Of a stretch of DNA of 64,000 nucleotides, positions 61,047 to 64,000 are shown one piece after another; position 1 is the stretch's first letter; each line of letters begins with the position of its first letter. The position numbers and the translations under genes are program-made. Location: NCBI GenBank assembly GCA_052116865.1, contig JBQKKG010000008.1, positions 110,795 through 174,794 of the forward strand, in the 5' to 3' direction. The notes under the pieces are model-generated. The model was not told where the DNA came from. It did no database searches and saw only the letters and a program-made list of their open reading frames with translations. The stretch comes from CAUPWF01 sp963515125. GTDB taxonomy: Bacteria > Bacillota > Clostridia > Lachnospirales > Lachnospiraceae.

Positions 61047-62264
61047 ATGAAAAAATACAACAATTGGAAACTTAAGTTTTATACAATATGGGCAGGGCAA
61101 GCAGTATCATTAATCACTAGTGCCATCCTGCAAATGGCGATTATTTTTTACCTTACAGAAAAAACAGGATCTGCGATGGTCTTGTCTATGGCTTCACTAG
61201 TAGGTTTTTTACCCTATGCGGTCTTTGGACCTGCGATTGGTGTGCTGGTGGATCGTCATGATAGGAAGAAGATAATGATTGGTGCTGATTTAATTATCGC
61301 AGCAGCTGGGGCAGTGCTTTCTATTGTTGCATTGTATATGGAGCTACCCGTCTGGATGGTTATGATAGTATTGTTTATCCGTAGCATTGGAACAGCTTTT
61401 CATACCCCAGCACTCAATGCGGTTACACCACTTTTAGTACCAGAAGAACAGCTGACGAAATGTGCAGGTTATAGTCAGTCTTTGCAGTCAATAAGCTATA
61501 TTGTTAGTCCGGCGATTGCAGCACTCCTATACTCTGTTTGGGATTTAAATGCTATTATTGCCATCGATGTGTTGGGTGCTGTGATTGCATCTATTACGGT
61601 AGCAATTGTACGTATTCCTAAGCTGGGTGATCAAGTGCAAAGTTTGGAACCAAATTTCATAAGAGAAATGAAAGAAGGAATTGTCGTTCTGAGACAAAAC
61701 AAAGGATTGTTTGCATTATTACTCATAGGAACACTATATACTTTTGTTTATATGCCAATTAATGCACTATATCCTTTAATCAGCATGGAATATTTCAATG
61801 GAACACCGATGCATATTTCTATTACCGAAATTGCTTTTGCCTCTGGCATGCTGGCAGGCGGCTTGATATTAGGTAGATTGGGAAGTTACGAAAAGCGTGT
61901 ACCTTTAATAACAGGTTCATTTTTTATGATGGGAGCTAGTTTAGCCATTGCAGGATTACTTCCTCCAAGTGGATTTAGCATATTTGTAGTCAGCTGTGCA
62001 ATAATGGGGCTTTCAGTTCCATTTTACAGCGGTGTACAAACAGCACTATTTCAGGAAAAAATCAAGCCTGAATATTTAGGGCGTGTATTTTCCTTCACCG
62101 GTAGTATCATGTCACTTGCAATGCCACTTGGGTTAATCCTTTCCGGGTTCTTTACTGATAGAATTGGTATAAACCATTGGTTTTTAATATCAGGTATTTT
62201 AATCATTGGCATTGCTATAGTTTGCCCGATGATGACTGAGATTAGAAAATTAGATGCAAAATAA
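61047..62264 (+). CDS. mef(A): Mef(A)-class macrolide efflux MFS transporter
   Basis: 405 residues, 12 TM segments. The N-terminus (KYNNWKLKFYTIWAGQAVSL), VLVDRHDRKKIMIGADLI, VPEEQLTKCAGYSQSLQSIS and FQEKIKPEYLGRVFS are as in Mef(A)/Mef(E). It exports 14- and 15-membered macrolides. The upstream leader and two hairpins give inducible attenuation. The usual downstream ABC-F gene msr(D)/mel is absent; instead a nucleotidyltransferase gene follows after 19 bases. The allele class needs alignment. Confidence 0.92.
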   Translation: MKKYNNWKLKFYTIWAGQAVSLITSAILQMAIIFYLTEKTGSAMVLSMASLVGFLPYAVFGPAIGVLVDRHDRKKIMIGADLIIAAAGAVLSIVALYMELPVWMVMIVLFIRSIGTAFHTPALNAVTPLLVPEEQLTKCAGYSQSLQSISYIVSPAIAALLYSVWDLNAIIAIDVLGAVIASITVAIVRIPKLGDQVQSLEPNFIREMKEGIVVLRQNKGLFALLLIGTLYTFVYMPINALYPLISMEYFNGTPMHISITEIAFASGMLAGGLILGRLGSYEKRVPLITGSFFMMGASLAIAGLLPPSGFSIFVVSCAIMGLSVPFYSGVQTALFQEKIKPEYLGRVFSFTGSIMSLAMPLGLILSGFFTDRIGINHWFLISGILIIGIAIVCPMMTEIRKLDAK

Positions 62265-62283
62265 AATAAAGGAGTGTGTTCGT

Positions 62284-63123
62284 ATGATAGATAATATTAT
62301 TCAATCAGTGACAGAAAAATTATGCTCTTTGCCGTACATAGAAGGCATCGTATTAGGGGGTTCCCGTGCAAGAGATACCCATACAGAGGATTCTGATATA
62401 GATATCGGAATCTATTACAAATCAGAATCATTTGACCTGACAGCGATTAACCAAATTGCTACAGAGTTGGATGATGAGAATAGAAACAACCTTGTTGTAC
62501 CTCCCAGAGCGTGGGGTGATTGGGTTAATGGCGGTGGATGGTTAGTTATAAACGGGTATCATGTTGACTTGATTTTACGTGATATAAAACGGGTGGAACA
62601 AATAATCAAAGATACGGAGCAAGGAATTGTTACTGCCAATTATCAGACAGGGCATCCCCATGGATATATAAGTGCTATGTATCGAGGAGAATTAGCGATT
62701 AGCAAAATACTATATGCTAAGAATGAAAGCTTATGCGAATTAAAAAAGCAGGCAGAACGTTATCCAACCGCTTTGCAGAAGGGATTAACTGAATTTTTTA
62801 TGTTTGAGGCAGGTTTCTCTTTAATGTTTACTGAGAACAATATTGATAAAGACGATGTATCCTATGTTTGTGGACATTGATTTCGAAGCATATCTTCCCT
62901 TAATCAAGTCTTGTTTGCAATAAATATAGAATACTGTATAAATGAAAAAAAGGCTGTTAAGATGATTGAAGATTTTAAGATCAAGCCAAGCGATTACAAG
63001 GAAAGGGTCGATAAGCTTATTTCCTTAATATCAACTGATGTAGATTGTACAAGAAAAGGAATAGAGATTCTTCAAAGACTAGTAAATGAGGTTAAATACC
63101 TGAAAGGAGACCATGTTCAATGA
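62284..63123 (+). pseudogene. Aminoglycoside-type nucleotidyltransferase, broken by an in-frame TGA
   Basis: ATG 62284 behind AAGGAG. The nucleotidyltransferase motif GIVLGGSRARDTHTEDSDID is intact, then PPRAWGDWVNGGGWLVINGY and GYHVDLILRD. A TGA at 62878-62880 ends the frame after YVCGH, but the same frame goes on with FRSISSLNQVLFAINIEY for another 80 codons to 63123, as expected of the full protein. So one codon change truncates it at 198 of about 279 residues. The 198-residue part may retain some activity. The substrate (aminoglycoside or lincosamide type) cannot be told. Confidence 0.7.
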
Positions 63124-64000
63124 CTGGACCAGATAAGAAAAAACTTTATCCTAACGAGAATATAAAGAGCGTTTGCTATATAAGTAATTTGCCTAAACGC
63201 CCTAATGTAGAAATTGGCGAATATACTTATTATAGTGATAACAAAAAGTCACCTGAGAAATTTTATGATAATATTGAGCATCATTATGAATTTCTGGGGG
63301 ATAAACTGATAATAGGTAAGTTCTGTGCAATTGCAGAGGGTGTTAAGTTTATTATGAATGGAGCAAACCACAGAATGGATGGAATTACAACCTATCCCTT
63401 TAATATCTTTGGCTGTGGATGGGAAAAGGTTACTCCTACAATAGAACAACTTCCTTTTAAGGGAGATACTGTGATTGGTAATGATGTCTGGATAGGTCAA
63501 AATGTAACCATTATGCCAGGCATTATAATTGGAGATGGTGCGATTATTGCCGCTAATTCAACAGTAGTGAAAAGTGTTGAACCCTATTCAATATATGGTG
63601 GGAATCCAGCTAAATTTATTAAAAAACGATTTAGTGATGAAAAGATTGAATTCTTGCTAAAGCTAGGGTGGTGGAACTGGAGCGAAGAGGAAATATTTAA
63701 TAATCTTGAAAAGCTAACAACGGAAACTGGATTAGAGCAATTAATGAATAAACTCCTGGACTTGGGACCTTTCTACCACGGCACAAAAGCCAATTTGAAG
63801 GTCGGGGATTTGTTGGAACCCGGCAATAGCTCAAATTATGGGGAGCGAAAGAAAGCTAACTACGTCTATCTGACTGCGACACTAGATGCGGCTATATGGG
63901 GAGCTGAACTTGCGGTGGGCGATGAACCTGGTCGGATTTATATTGTAGAACCTACTGGTACCTTTGAGAATGATCCTAATTTAACTGACAAGAAATTCCC
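63120..64000 (+). CDS. Vat-type streptogramin A acetyltransferase fused to an Arr-type rifamycin ADP-ribosyltransferase, partial
   Basis: Open frame of 293 codons to the window edge, with no stop. Residues 1-205 are a hexapeptide-repeat xenobiotic acetyltransferase of the Vat family: KLIIGKFCAIAEGV, the catalytic-histidine motif IMNGANHRMDG, YPFNIFGCGWEK, GNDVWIGQNVTIMPG, GGNPAKFI and GWWNWSEEEI. From about residue 219 it continues in frame as Arr: GPFYHGTKANLKVGDLLEPG, GERKKANYVYLTATLDAAIW, RIYIVEPTGTFENDPNLTDK. The two activities are acetylation of streptogramin A and ADP-ribosylation of rifamycins. The ATG overlaps the stop of the preceding frame (CAATGA), indicating coupling. Confidence 0.85.
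   Translation, partial: MTGPDKKKLYPNENIKSVCYISNLPKRPNVEIGEYTYYSDNKKSPEKFYDNIEHHYEFLGDKLIIGKFCAIAEGVKFIMNGANHRMDGITTYPFNIFGCGWEKVTPTIEQLPFKGDTVIGNDVWIGQNVTIMPGIIIGDGAIIAANSTVVKSVEPYSIYGGNPAKFIKKRFSDEKIEFLLKLGWWNWSEEEIFNNLEKLTTETGLEQLMNKLLDLGPFYHGTKANLKVGDLLEPGNSSNYGERKKANYVYLTATLDAAIWGAELAVGDEPGRIYIVEPTGTFENDPNLTDKKF

Noticed and set aside
62878..62880. Selenocysteine at the TGA in the nucleotidyltransferase gene
   Set aside because: The position is not a cysteine site in the family, and no SECIS-type hairpin is evident directly downstream. A nonsense mutation is simpler.
1..64000. CRISPR arrays, tRNA or rRNA genes
   Set aside because: No regularly spaced repeats and no tRNA- or rRNA-like sequence were found on reading both strands.

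Overview
The window is a low-GC Firmicutes chromosome segment, most like a gut Lachnospiraceae or related Clostridia. Supporting signs are strong AGGAGG ribosome binding sites, pyruvate formate-lyase, a YtaF-type sporulation membrane protein, MutS2, YhaM, and RlmD proteins with the clostridial C-terminal extension. There are no rRNA, tRNA or CRISPR features.

Positions 1-17733 are chromosomal housekeeping DNA: the 5' part of pflB, an orphan lipoprotein sugar-binding protein, an SDF-family symporter, a methionine sulfoxide reductase (GAF), two small membrane proteins, a mutS2-response regulator-histidine kinase operon, an HtrA-like protein whose catalytic triad has been lost, yhaM, rlmD, a K+/H+-type antiporter, a zinc-ribbon membrane protein and a second, apparently non-catalytic RlmD paralogue.

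Positions 17734-58928 (about 41.2 kb) are an integrative conjugative element of the Tn1549 type. It sits in the 3' part of the second rlmD-like gene. The short core CTTTTGTCCCA occurs at both ends, and the displaced C-terminal coding piece of the target lies just beyond the right end. The left end carries a large serine recombinase, a small partner ORF, a sigma-like factor, an Erm-family methyltransferase, a Mor-like protein, a Mef-like efflux pump with a macrolide attenuator, and an XRE regulator. The rest is the transfer and maintenance backbone, read on the minus strand: ParA, ParB, DUF6017, DUF7768, PcfB, VirD4, Maff2, TrbL-like, PrgI, VirB4, CHAP hydrolase, DUF4315, DUF4366, TopB, an ArdC-like protein, TTRAP, a giant methylase/helicase with a nested tnpV, MobC and the relaxase.

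This backbone is interrupted at gene junctions by AT-rich accessory genes that look like phage defence: an AbiJ-like protein, two HEPN-like proteins, an HNH protein, a type II Thoeris-like pair (TM-macro plus TIR) and a DUF2971 protein. The last two sit between three tandem copies of the 3' end of the virD4 gene, a cassette-like arrangement. In the excised circle the recombinase reading frame would run in frame across attP into a stand-alone copy of the same RlmD C-terminal domain that the element cuts off its target.

Positions 58929-64000 hold the RlmD C-terminal remnant, a decayed IS4-type transposase, a truncated GIY-YIG protein and a second resistance cluster outside the element. That cluster contains a mef(A)-class pump with the MTASMRLR leader and attenuator, a nucleotidyltransferase gene broken by an in-frame TGA, and an ORF running off the window end that fuses a Vat-type streptogramin acetyltransferase to an Arr-type rifamycin ADP-ribosyltransferase.
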